Source: Botryotinia globosa
Lineage: Eukaryota; Ascomycota; Leotiomycetes; Helotiales; Sclerotiniaceae
Reading direction: 5' to 3'
Assembly: GCA_014898425.1 (NCBI GenBank)
Contig: RCSZ01000006.1
Span: 930,001-994,000 of the forward strand
Length of the DNA: 64,000 nucleotides
Numbering within the stretch: position 1 is the first letter of the stretch; the number at the start of each line of letters is the position of its first letter. Below, piece by piece: positions 12,701-23,318 of this stretch. The notes under the pieces were generated by a model. It was given only the letters and a program-made list of their open reading frames with translations. It was not told the origin of the DNA and did no database searches. A program made the position numbers and the translations under genes.

Positions 12701-15700
12701 ACCATTTACAAAGATCTTCGCTCGCTAAGAAAAGGAATGAGTGAAACTGTCGAGATTACCACCTTTGGAAGCTGGACCACAATATCCAAAACCATCAGTC
12801 CTATGGCTACCAAGATGTCTGACGGGTCTTCTATGGTTTACTACGAGAAGCTCAACCCTCTTAATCCAAAGCTTCTTCTGGAGACTAATTGCAAAAACAT
12901 GCTTAGTGCATTTTCTTGCAAAGCATATACGAATGTGATACCTACTTATTGGGAATCAGATCATTGGATCAATGTCACCAAGCAAAACGGTACCCAGTTT
13001 TTCAAGGACTGTTACCATCTGCTAGCTCGCGGCTTAGTTACTATAGGAGTTGATGAGGCCGATCCGCCTTGGATCCCGTGCAACAAACAAGGCGAGTCTT
13101 CATGTCGGTGTGACGATTGTGCACCACCCAAGCCAGATATGCTATGGTGTCTAAAGAGAAATGGCCAAAGAATTCAACAAACACCATTCGAGAATCCACC
13201 AGCAGCTGCGATCTTTGAGACTTTGATAAAGAATGCGCCACCATCAATGCAGCAATGGGTCAGATTCCTCAAAAAAGATAGCTTCTTTCAATTTGAGTAT
13301 CAGTTCCTGATCAGCCCCGCGGCTTTGTGTCATCAAGCAGCCGGGCTTCTTAATCTGTTTCCACGTCCAGAGATTCCTGTGCACCTCTCGTGGCGTTTCC
13401 TTCCTGGAGCTTGGGGGAGCAGTAAATTGCCAACGCGGATGTTTTCATATATCAATACAGAAACCTTGAAGATGTCGAAGCAGCCACCTACGTTTGTTCC
13501 GGGAAAGAAGCTCCGCAACGAGCAACTCAAAACTCTGGCATGGATGGTAAACCAAGAGAGGCATCCACCTTCTTTCAGGGAGAGAGAAGTCGTTGAAGCT
13601 TGTCAAAATAACTTAGCATTCAGACTTGAAGGCCGAGCTTCTCGAATGGTTCAACACCGTGCCGGACTAATTGCTGCTGCTGTTGGATATGGTAAGACGA
13701 TTCTTACCTTCGCTTTAATGAGCAGGCAGCGTAATGTAGATCGCCTATGGGCCAACGCCCCTAATATCAACGGTCAAGTTCAAGTCAAAGCAACACTAGT
13801 TCTGGTGCCAACGCATCTAACTTTACAGTGGAAAGATGAGGCATGCTTGTTCTTTGGTTATGGCGAAAAGGATGATGCAAGAATTATAACGCTCAGAGCA
13901 TACACAGACGTCAGGTCTCTGACTATTGAAGATGTTCGGAGAGCAGAGCTAGTCATTTGCAGCTCTGGTCTTTTGGACAATGAAGGGTACTTGAAACTCA
14001 TGGCCAAGAACGCTGGTGTTGTTAATTTGGCCAAAGGTGCGACTGACAGAGCTAAGGAAGCTTGGTATCTTAATGCTCAGAAAGAGAGACAAGAGCTCTT
14101 GGCGTATCTCTTGGAAAGGCTCCCAATGGAATTAGATGAAAACGACATTGTAGCTTCCGTCCGAAACGCTCAAATCATCAAAAATTTCAACAAGAAGACT
14201 TTTCAGAAATACAAGAAGAATGTTGCGGATGCAGGGGTTAACGAGCCACATGTTCCTTCAATGCGGCGCAAGGGCGCAGAACTTGTTAAATATCTCATGG
14301 AAGAAGCCAAGAGAAATTTCAAAGGCAAGGGCAAACCCAGAACCAATGTCTTGATTGATGAGGCAGATGCTGAGAAAACTTTTGAGTTCCACTACTTTGA
14401 AGAAGATTGTGTTGATGGTCTTACTGGGGTATGTTTGTCAGATTTCGCCTGGTCTCGATGTGTCATTGATGAAGTGGGCTACATAACCCGCAGGAATATG
14501 CAGGTGGCTATATATTCACTGAAAGCTCAATCCCGGTGGGCTTTGTCAGCAACACCCGACATCACTGATTTTAAATCAACTTCAAAAATTGCCCGGTGCC
14601 TTGGCATTAATCTTGGTGTCGACGACCAGGAAACAATCCGCAATGATAAGAATTTGACTAGTATGGAAAGGTTCTTGTCCTATGGGCCTGACGCGTCGGC
14701 AACCTGGCATTCTCAAAGGCTTCAAGTTGCTCAGGAATTCTGCGATACTTTCATCCGCTACGACGCTAAAAAGGGAAATGGGCAATACAATCGTCTTCAC
14801 CGGTTCATTATTTTGCCATTTGCCACAGCACAATTGGCATCTTACCTCACTATGAGAGCTGATGTTATTAACATGAGTTACATGATGCCAAGAGCTAAAG
14901 CCAACACCATCCGAAGTTCAGTCAAAATGGAAATCTCAAAAGTTTACGGCAAGGATACAGACGGTAGATTGAGATTGACCAAAGCCGCATCATTCTTCCC
15001 AGAGCACGCTAAAAAGGATACAAAATATAAACTTAAGACTATTAAAGACTTGAAAGCAGCTATGCTCAAAGAAATCAATATTTCGAAAGACTATCTGCGC
15101 CGACAGATGGAGTTCCTCGACTATCTGGTGACAGAGAAAATGGTCATCCATGAAGAAGAAGGGGTGACTAGATATACAAACTGGGAAAACCAAGTTTTGA
15201 GCGGAAAACGTTACCCCGACCCTGACGCCTTTCTTGACATCCTCCAGGTCATCAAAGGGGTTCGAAGGGCAAAGGCTAGTAAGACCAGAGATGACTTTTA
15301 CTATGAAGCTCCTGATCCTGCTTATGGTCGCCGTGCCTGGCCTTCTCAAATCGACAAAATTCTACACAACGGTCGAAAGACGCTTGGCCTCATTGCCCAT
15401 TTTAAAACGGGACTCATCGAATTGCACAAAACTGCTATGGACCTTATACAACTCAGAGCGGAATATCGCTACTATAGATCCGTGGGGCAGATTGACCAAG
15501 CTGGCAGTATAACACCTATGGGGGATCTCACTTGTAACTTTTGCAACAAAATCTCACCTTTGAACGAAGCTGTTATTCAAGGTAACTGTGGCCATATCTT
15601 ATGCTCGAAATGCAACAAAATCTTATCGGAAGGCAATTGTCCAATCGAACTTTGTGGTGGGCAGTCACTAGATGACCAAAAGTACTTGGCGATATCCTTG

Positions 15701-17500
15701 TATTCTTCAGCCGGAAAATTTCCCGAGCGCAAAGAACCAGGAACTGAACCTGACGAGCTTTCTCAATTCTGGAACAACCCAAGTGTTCGAGCCGACAAGC
15801 TGACAGCTATGCGGGCGATCTACTGGAAGCACGATGACGGCCAGAACAAATTCATTGTATTCAGTCCAGTATCAGAGATGTTGACTATAGCTCAGGAAAT
15901 GATGGAAGCTGATGGTGTTCCTTGTATCAACCTGAAGGGCAAGAAGAAGGATGTCGCTGATTATCTTGAAAACTTCAAGAAAAATCAAGGCATGCGTTAC
16001 AGGAATGATAAAAAAGAGGTCAAGCCCAAAACACCTGCACAAATCAAAGCAGCAGAGACTAGAGCTGCAAAAGCAAAGATTGTGAAGGCTGCAAAGCTTG
16101 CAGAAGCGGCTAGTGCATCAATTGATATTGACGCTATTCAAGCTGATGCTAATGCTATTCAAGTTGATGCAGAACCACTTGATGTTGATGCTATTCCTGG
16201 TGATGCGCCACCAGCTTCTATTGAGCTAAGCATTCGGGTTAATCCAAATTCTCAAATCCCAAAAAAGAGAAAGAGGAAAGCTGTAGCTACAAATGGTAAA
16301 GCTATCGAAGTTCGAGCAGAATCTCTTGATATTGCACCATTCGATCATGATGCTACTCAAGTCAAATCTACTCCAGCTTCTGTTGAGACGAACATTCAGG
16401 CCAGTCCAGCCTCTCAAGTCCTCCAGAAGAGAAAAAGAAATGGTTCTGTCGACGACACTCATATGAGTCCGGTTTCCAAAGTTCGCCGTGTTGTCTCGCT
16501 AGATCCAGTTAATCAAGCTCCAGTTGCTTCGGCTTCCGCGCCTATTTCAGATTCTCAAGGTGATCATGGAGATATGATGAGCGGTACAAATCCCGATCTT
16601 GATTTGTTTCGTATTGAGTGGGAAGCTGAGCTTAATATTGCTTCTGAGCCCGGTCCTTCTGTGCCAATTGCAACTCAAAGCCCTCACTCAACTCTTCCTG
16701 TGCAAAATGAAACAGCACAGCCTCCAATTGCAACACGAATCCCTTGCTCGACTTGTCCTATAACAGCACAGCCTCGACTCACCGCTAAAAATTACATGAT
16801 GACGACTGGATTAGCTTATGAGGTTGATCATACTGGCACTATTATTTACGCGGATCAGGATAATCCTATTCAAGCTCATGAACTCGTTGACGATGACAAT
16901 GTAGTTTATGATGCTCCTCCGCCCTCGTTCCCTGTCTCAAATCACAATCGATCGGCAAAACAGAAGAAAAAGGCCATAAAGGTATGGATGGCTAAAAACG
17001 AGAAAGCCGTTAAGTATCCACCACTTGATTTTTCCGAGCTCGAAGACATCAAGGAAGTCGCTGCTCCAGAAGCCCGTATACTTAATGCTCTTGCAGATGA
17101 TGTTCCTGTGGATTGGGCTCGCGTTGGCAAGGAGGCGTTCGATCCTGAAGACTTTGCAGAGAATCCTGATCCTACCGCTCGTGTCTTGTTCCTCGATATT
17201 GCCGATGAGTCTGCTGCTGGATCCAATTTAACTGTCGCTAAGCACATCATCTTCTTGACTCCTTACTATGCCGAAAAGCAAAAGTACAATTCTTCAATGA
17301 CTCAGGCAATGGGTCGTGCAATTCGTCATGGTCAAGAACTAGGTGGCACTGTGACTGTTCACCATCTACTTATTCAGGACTCTGTCGAGACTGATATTGC
17401 TTTCCAACTTATGGACGATCAATTTCCAGGAAGGGTCAATGCAACGAATTTACTTGCTAGGCACAAATCTAACATTGAGCCTGCCTTTTTCAGTAGATAA
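9751..17500 (+). CDS. DNMT5: DNMT5-type DNA (cytosine-5) methyltransferase with RING and SNF2 ATPase
   Basis: Exons 9751-10174, 10225-10390, 10437-11186 and 11239-17500 join in frame to 2533 residues. In order: basic and acidic N-tail; C5-methyltransferase with motif I TACSGTEAP (about 124-132), motif IV GTSC with catalytic Cys about 221, motif VI SENV (about 263-266), motif VIII QTRQR (about 300) and a late GNAM motif (about 517); a Cys cluster CYCEA..CKNCGHVSCTTC (about 594-621); SNF2 ATPase with Walker A VGYGKT (about 1261-1266) and DEVG box (about 1522); RING CNFC..CGHILCSKC..CPIELC (about 1878-1919); helicase C ending QAMGRAIRHGQ (about 2468-2478). This MTase-RING-SNF2 order defines DNMT5. 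In Cryptococcus this enzyme is an ATP-dependent maintenance CG methylase with hemimethylated preference. Nuclear action is supported by KKRKRK-type signals within a low-complexity insertion (about 2030-2400) that splits the helicase C lobe. ATG 9751 is chosen because the methyltransferase domain follows it normally; upstream in-frame codons look noncoding. Confidence 0.93.
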
Positions 17501-19035
17501 GCTTTGCTGGTTGGCTTGTGTTATTTGTCTATGGTCTCTCTTCGTCGACCATGTTCAGATTACAATTTTACTATGTAATACCAACTTGTGCACGCTATAA
17601 AATGTGTGTACGAGTGCTGTTTACTCTATCTGTACACCTCGGACTTCAAGTCTTGCTAGCTCACTCCCTTCGGTCAAGCTGTATGAGAGATGCATGGATT
17701 TTAGATTGAATAGACCATTCAAAATGATCTGAGAGATTTTCGTTGTGGGGTGGCTACTTTAATTCTCATTTATTATGTTCTTGCAATGGATTGGTGGATT
17801 GTTTCACGAGTGATAGTGGTGAGGGGGGTGTTAATGACTTCAGTGTTCTTCAAAAATATGAGTTTGTTTCTTACTTGTGGTGGATGGTATAAAGTCTATG
17901 ACATTCTCTCCTAGTTCTCAAAATGGGATTAGTTAGTTTTGTCTTTGACACATGTCGTTAACTAGTTTTAGGATGTCTTATTTCTAGACGATGTGAAAGG
18001 GTCTAGTTACTTCATTCGTTTTTAGATATCATGAGACTTCTATCAGTCGCATAGAATGCTTCTCACAGATATAGAATTAGAATCATGGAGTTTTCATGCC
18101 AAGCAGAATCGAATGATTCTAAAAATGTGAATCCTGTGTTTGAAGTGGTGTGAGATGATTTTGCTCGTAATTTAACATATGATGGTGACTTGAACGACTG
18201 ACTAGACTGATCCGACAGCATTATGATACTTTCATCGAAATTATTCGGGTGGATTGGAGGCCGAAGTAATTCGGTATGTTCTAAACCATGTATTCGCAAG
18301 GGAAGAGAATACCAAGGGCAATGAGTCTCTCTGCAAAGATAATCACACTCGGATAGCCCCAAAAATGCAAACGGACAAAACTATGCATAATGCTTGCCAA
18401 GCTATATAATGTTGCATATCATCATTATCTCGACATAACTTCAAGCTCGGGAGGTAGGCCGCATACCTAATTAAAACCTGAGATCCTTTACTACACGATT
18501 CTACAGAGTGACTACCTAGTTCGGTTCTGTAGAACATTGAAAATCATGAAGGTCTCGAAATACTTAGGTGTCGATGCCAGATTTACATTCGCTTTAAACG
18601 ATGGAGCCGCCTGGTTCTACCTTTATGAAGTTGGTTCTTGAATACGAACAGTCACTTTGGAAGTGAGTGGCAGAAACTAGAAATGCTTGAGAAGTTCTAT
18701 TCACAAGAAATGAATGTAAGAGATTAAGCACCAACATAATTGGGGGCGGATAAGCAGATAAATTACGATATATAAAGCTTGCCAATAATTTCCCACGAAT
18801 GTAAGTAGAACACACAGTTCATCGAAAACAAATACTCCGGACGATACAACAATCAAATACGACACCACCAATCTTCCCTCAACCCACGTCCAACAATTTC
18901 AAAGAGTTACTTTTTTCGTAGGTAATCCTGTCCTCCTAACCCTCCCCTCTCCATTTCAAAAGTTCCTCCACTTCATCACTGCTGACTTTCATTCCAGTCC
19001 ACGATCCACTAGTTACCTTACAACAGTCATCCAAA
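17501..19035. other. intergenic, no gene recognised
   Basis: 3' flank of the DNMT5-type gene and 5' flank of the small Cys-rich gene. The stretch about 18315-18340 shares a 26-bp near-match with about 29494-29519 (see findings). Nothing else stands out. Confidence 0.5.
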
Positions 19036-19404
19036 ATGATTTGCCCTTATTGCACACATTGCAACATGACGGCCAACGAGAAATGCTCCAAATGCGGAGC
19101 CTATTTGCCGGCGGACAAAATCATCGAGAGAATCAAAATTACGGAAGACGGTGACAAAATTGCAAAGGTAAAGCACGAGAAGAAAATGGAATTGTATGAA
19201 CCCCTTTCCAGGTCGGATGAAGAGAAGGAGAAAGATAAACCATGCATGCTTGTGGAAATACGAAAATTTGGATCGTTAGTATCCATCGTCATCAACGAGG
19301 AGTATGTGCGTGCCTCCGTGGCACATGAGGTTGCTGGCGGCTCGTCAAAGTATGGACCTGTTGAGAAGACCGAGTTGTGGAAAAACCCTAGAAAGACGAC
19401 ATGA
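19036..19404 (+). CDS. small Cys-rich, zinc-ribbon-like hypothetical protein
   Basis: Single-exon frame of 122 residues. The N-terminus holds cysteines at 3, 6, 9, 17 and 20 (CPYCTHCN, then CSKCGAYLP). Two CxxC knuckles spaced like this suggest a zinc-ribbon fold. The remainder is charged (many Lys and Glu) with a short hydrophobic strand around LVSIVINEEYV. No signal peptide or membrane segment is seen. It converges on the APH-type kinase gene, with a 198-bp gap. I do not recognise a family, and function is unknown. The upstream 180 bp are CT- and A-rich like a fungal promoter or leader, which supports a real transcript. Confidence 0.55.
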   Translation: MICPYCTHCNMTANEKCSKCGAYLPADKIIERIKITEDGDKIAKVKHEKKMELYEPLSRSDEEKEKDKPCMLVEIRKFGSLVSIVINEEYVRASVAHEVAGGSSKYGPVEKTELWKNPRKTT

Positions 19405-19602
19405 GACACGGTGCAACGTTTGGGAGCTAATGCTGCTTGGTTGCCACATGTGTCGGTGGAAGGTATGGCGATAGGAAGCGACTGGGAGTGGAATGAGGAA
19501 TTTATGGGGGCAAGGGTGAAAGTTTTGATTGCGGGATGAGAGTTTTCGTTTTGTCTCTTGATAGATAATCAATGTTGAATGGTTGATTATGACTCTGACT
19601 AC

Positions 19603-20814
19603 CTACTTTCCCCTCTTCAAATTTTCTCTCTCTTCCACACTTAGCTTATTGAATTCTGCCAAGATTGTCTCGTTTTCAGCAAGCTTTTCCTCGGCTACCT
19701 TGGCTCTGTCCTCTGCTGTCTTTATCTTGTCTTCGATCGCCTTCTTCTCCGCTTCCATTTTCTCTATGCCCCGTTTGTTGCGCCTGCCAATATTATAAAG
19801 GTCAACTATACCTTCCTCTGCTTCATAATGGGGGAGACTTGGATATTCGTAATGAAAAGCTTTGTTGTAATATATGACCGATTCATCAGGAAATTTAGGC
19901 CATGCTTCCTTAAAAGCATCGTAGAAATCCCAGGCAAAATTTTGAGCCGTATTCAAGGCCACTATGTTTCTCCTTCCTAACGCATCTCTTAGCAGTCTTA
20001 TCCAAACCCCGTCTTCAAGCTTTTCCACCCTCAACGGTTCCCACCATTCTGGCAAATAACCCCCATGCTCCCAGTCGATGATCCCACTCACATGCTTATC
20101 TTTCACCATAATATTTTGCGTGTTTAAATCCCCATGCGTGAGCACAAAAGGTCCTCCAGGCTTGATATGGAGGGAAAATTGTTCCATTAAATCATCCTTA
20201 CGAGACTTATCCGGAATGTTCGGTTCCACTCGAGCCCACCATTCGTCTACATCAGACGTCCAAAAATCCAAGGAATATTCATGACCGAAAGTTGTGTCTC
20301 TTATCAACGAACCGTCTGGAGCTTGTAGCTTATCTGATGTAAATTTACGTAGTTGTACAAGCCACTCCGCGACTTCGTCAGCAATGACTATCAAGTCTTG
20401 CCGTGGAAGTTTTCCCCCAATCTTCAACAACGATTCACCTGGAACCCTATCCATGAGAAAGAAATTACTTGTACTATCCGACCAATGCTTCATATTCTTT
20501 GCCACAGGAATAGTCGAGTTTTCGTCCAAGAAATGAGACATGGGATATTCAGGGCCTAGGTGCCTTGTGCCCCATCTCGTATCATTAATAATCATTTCTT
20601 TCAAAATGTATTTATCGCCAATTGACCATACACCCCTATGGCCGCCGTGGGCAATCAATTTAACGGTGCTGCAGTAACCGCCATGGATCGCATTGTGAGC
20701 AGTGAATCCGCAATTCTGGCATAGCAAGATATCTTCAGCTTTTGGACGTTTCGCACGATGCTCGTCCGCCTCTTCGTCTGTAGTTCCCTGAAAGGGTGTA
20801 TATTGTTTTGGCAT
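19603..20814 (-). CDS. aminoglycoside phosphotransferase (APH)-fold kinase
   Basis: Intronless gene of 403 residues starting MPKQYTPFQG. The protein-kinase-like APH fold is shown by the catalytic loop HGDLNTQNIMV (H227, G228, D229) and the metal-binding segment IIDWEHGGYLPEWWE (D247). Upstream, HGGHRGVWSIGDKYILKE is a plausible nucleotide-binding region. Fungal APH-family proteins phosphorylate small molecules or are of unknown function; they are abundant and rarely linked to antibiotic resistance. Two additions are unusual. An N-terminal cysteine group C32-x2-C35-x12-C48 could bind metal. The C-terminal tail of about 60 residues, rich in Glu, Lys and Ala, is predicted to form a coiled coil. 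Substrate cannot be assigned. Confidence 0.85.
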   Translation of the reverse strand: MPKQYTPFQGTTDEEADEHRAKRPKAEDILLCQNCGFTAHNAIHGGYCSTVKLIAHGGHRGVWSIGDKYILKEMIINDTRWGTRHLGPEYPMSHFLDENSTIPVAKNMKHWSDSTSNFFLMDRVPGESLLKIGGKLPRQDLIVIADEVAEWLVQLRKFTSDKLQAPDGSLIRDTTFGHEYSLDFWTSDVDEWWARVEPNIPDKSRKDDLMEQFSLHIKPGGPFVLTHGDLNTQNIMVKDKHVSGIIDWEHGGYLPEWWEPLRVEKLEDGVWIRLLRDALGRRNIVALNTAQNFAWDFYDAFKEAWPKFPDESVIYYNKAFHYEYPSLPHYEAEEGIVDLYNIGRRNKRGIEKMEAEKKAIEDKIKTAEDRAKVAEEKLAENETILAEFNKLSVEERENLKRGK

Positions 20815-22255
20815 TTCTCTTTATGTAGGTATTGAGGGGCTTGAAGTGAATCGACGCGCGGGCTTCGATGTGAAGATTTGATAGTGATATGCCTGATTAC
20901 AACAGTATGAATAGATGAAGACACTTGATATAGAGTATGGGGAAAGGGCAATCAGAGAAAGAAGTTCTCAAGGATAAAGAAGTATTATTATTTTACAAAC
21001 CTAGGTAACCCCACTATGTAGGATAAAGTTGAATAATCAAAATTTGTTCTTTCACACAAAGGTAGAAACTTTACTATTGGTGTACACGATAAATTCTCCC
21101 CCCAACTGCTGATGATGTTTGTATAACCCTTGTTGTTCTCGAATGATTTTTCTATTGAATGAAAGGAACGGGATGGAAAAGAACTTATTGCATTGAATGC
21201 GTAGAACAAAGGAGACGGTAAAGATCTCGATTGGAATGAACATCTACCGAAGACGAATGCACATTTGGCTTCGTTGTATTCGAAGAATAAAGGAGACCTC
21301 GGGATATACCATAGAAGAAAGAAACCCGATTTCAATGCGTCCCAATGCATCTGTACATGTGAAGGCACAATTGTGGAGTTTCGAGTTAGGTTAACAATCT
21401 TCAATCTGAGAGAAGAACTCATGGTATCCTATCGATAGTAGTAATAATAAGATGGGTCTACAGCCCAGAGTATCATCATTTGCGATAGGATAGGTCAATT
21501 ACATCCTTCTCTTTGCTGTCGATGGTATGATCTATCAAGAAAATTGTGTAAGGAAGCTTGGTACGATTTTATCAAGATTTGAAGCTTGGGTTGTTTTATG
21601 TGCGTTCTTCTCCATAGTAGCTTGGACACTACAATGCTTCCTGTAGCTTCTTTATCGCATTTGTAAGACATAGGTATATACACATACTTTGACCTTACTT
21701 GAGACATCTTCGGGTAGGCAGTATTGGTATGAAGCTGATGCGATATCATAGCAGTGCGTAGTATCGTTGATGAATGGAAGCTATAGCTTTGGAAGTAGAA
21801 GATTCCGTATATAGTATCGAGAAAGTAACTTTACTTTGCACACCCACGGCTCCAAGTATTCTGATGGTAAAAGGGGAAACGGAAAAAGTATATTACAGCA
21901 CTAGCTATCAAGACTTGAAAGAGACAGTAGCAAATAAATCAAAGTTCCGAATGCTCTTAGATGATATCTTCGAGGAAGTCATGATATGACGATGCCGTGA
22001 TAAAAAGGGGTTGGTTGGTAACCTTATCATAAGGAAAGAAAGGACGCGTTCCCTACCTTATATAAGATCTTACCTTCAGAAAGTAGCAGCGATGAAGCTT
22101 CATTTATCCATCTCGAGTACCGCTAGTCTCTAAATACTCCCATTCATCTATAAATCATATATATGATGATGCATTGATGATATTGACGTTGTTGATAGTA
22201 GAACGGACATGGAAAATGCAAGATTCCGGCTTAGAAATATCCGTCCCTCTAGAGA
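20815..22255. other. intergenic, no supported gene
   Basis: Upstream flank of the kinase gene (minus strand) up to an inverted-repeat element. Frames at 20988-21422 (minus) and 21774-21989 (plus) lack motifs and splice support. AT content rises towards the right end. Confidence 0.45.
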
Positions 22256-22676
22256 GCCCCACCAGTGGGTGCACAGACTCACAGGACAATGTAATAGAAA
22301 GCATAATTTCATATTCAAATTTATCAATTTCAAAATTCAATAAAAACTCGGAAATCCATTTAATATTATTCAAATTGAAATATATAATTCATAGGTATGA
22401 GAGTTATATAATATTCAAAAATTGAATTTTAAAAAGAAATATTGAGCTTCAAAGTTCAGTAGTATGTTTTCTCATTAAAAAAATTAGTGGGAAATCATAT
22501 AATTGATTATATAAGCTCGAATCTTTGTTTTATTAATATAAAAACTATAATTATCAATTTCAAGATAAAATATAAATTATTTGAATTTTAACTGAATTAT
22601 TAAAATCGCTCTTTTTGATGTGAAATTATACTTTCTTTTCAAATGTCCCGTGAGTCTGTGCAACCACTGGTGCCCC
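22256..22676. mobile_element. MITE-like element with long TIRs and 5-bp target duplication
   Basis: The element body is 22261-22671 (411 bp). Its ends are inverted repeats: both start ACCAGTGG, then one variable base, then TGCACAGACTCAC, and similarity continues inward for about 58 bp with roughly nine mismatches. GCCCC directly flanks both ends (22256-22260 and 22672-22676), the signature of a 5-bp target-site duplication. The interior is strongly AT-rich with no coding capacity, so the element is non-autonomous. Superfamily is not assigned: hAT-like elements normally make 8-bp duplications, while 5 bp is seen in Transib and some others. Confidence 0.85.
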
Positions 22677-22981
22677 TGACCGATTGCGGGTCTCGGCTGC
22701 CGAGCATGATATACCTTCTTACCAATCACCTTGATATACTTCCCATTCCTCATTTTTCATGAATATTCGCGATTTTTCATTTATCAATGAGATTGTATGA
22801 ACTTTCATCGACGCAAGTATCAAAACGTGAATAGCTCCAAGACAAAGAGGTTACGGTTTATCGTTGTCGTTGGAAGTAGAATTACCATACGAAATCAAGC
22901 TGGTGGCGAGCTGACTCATCAAAAAACCCATCCGCCGGATCTCCGCTTGGAGGTAACATAAACAGATAAGGGAACGACGAG
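22677..22981. other. short intergenic, promoter region of MFS gene
   Basis: About 300 bp between the MITE and the MFS ATG. No further element was recognised. The MITE therefore sits in the likely promoter of the transporter. Confidence 0.5.
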
Positions 22982-23281
22982 ATGGGAGGAAATGGAATTG
23001 CGGGAAAACGCCATGGGTATGGGATAAGTGATGAGCGAACTTCATTGCTCGGGCATAGAGAGAGAAGTGACCGGGTTGATGGAGATGAAGATACATTGAC
23101 AGGCGGGCAAAGTGGGGGGGACGATGCTATCAGCAATGATGAAGAAGAGAACGAGGATAAAGCAAATCAACAGGTTGGGAAGTTGAGAGCTATATTGATC
23201 AGTATCAGTGTATTTGGATTGGTATTTCTTCAAGGTGAATTGCTCTCCTATAGCTCCGGGAGGTTTTGATGGGAGATGAAT

Positions 23282-23318
<37 letters not shown>

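Noticed and set aside
20988..21422. Minus-strand frame of 144 codons upstream of the kinase gene
   Set aside because: Composition unlike a protein, no motif, likely chance in AT-rich sequence.
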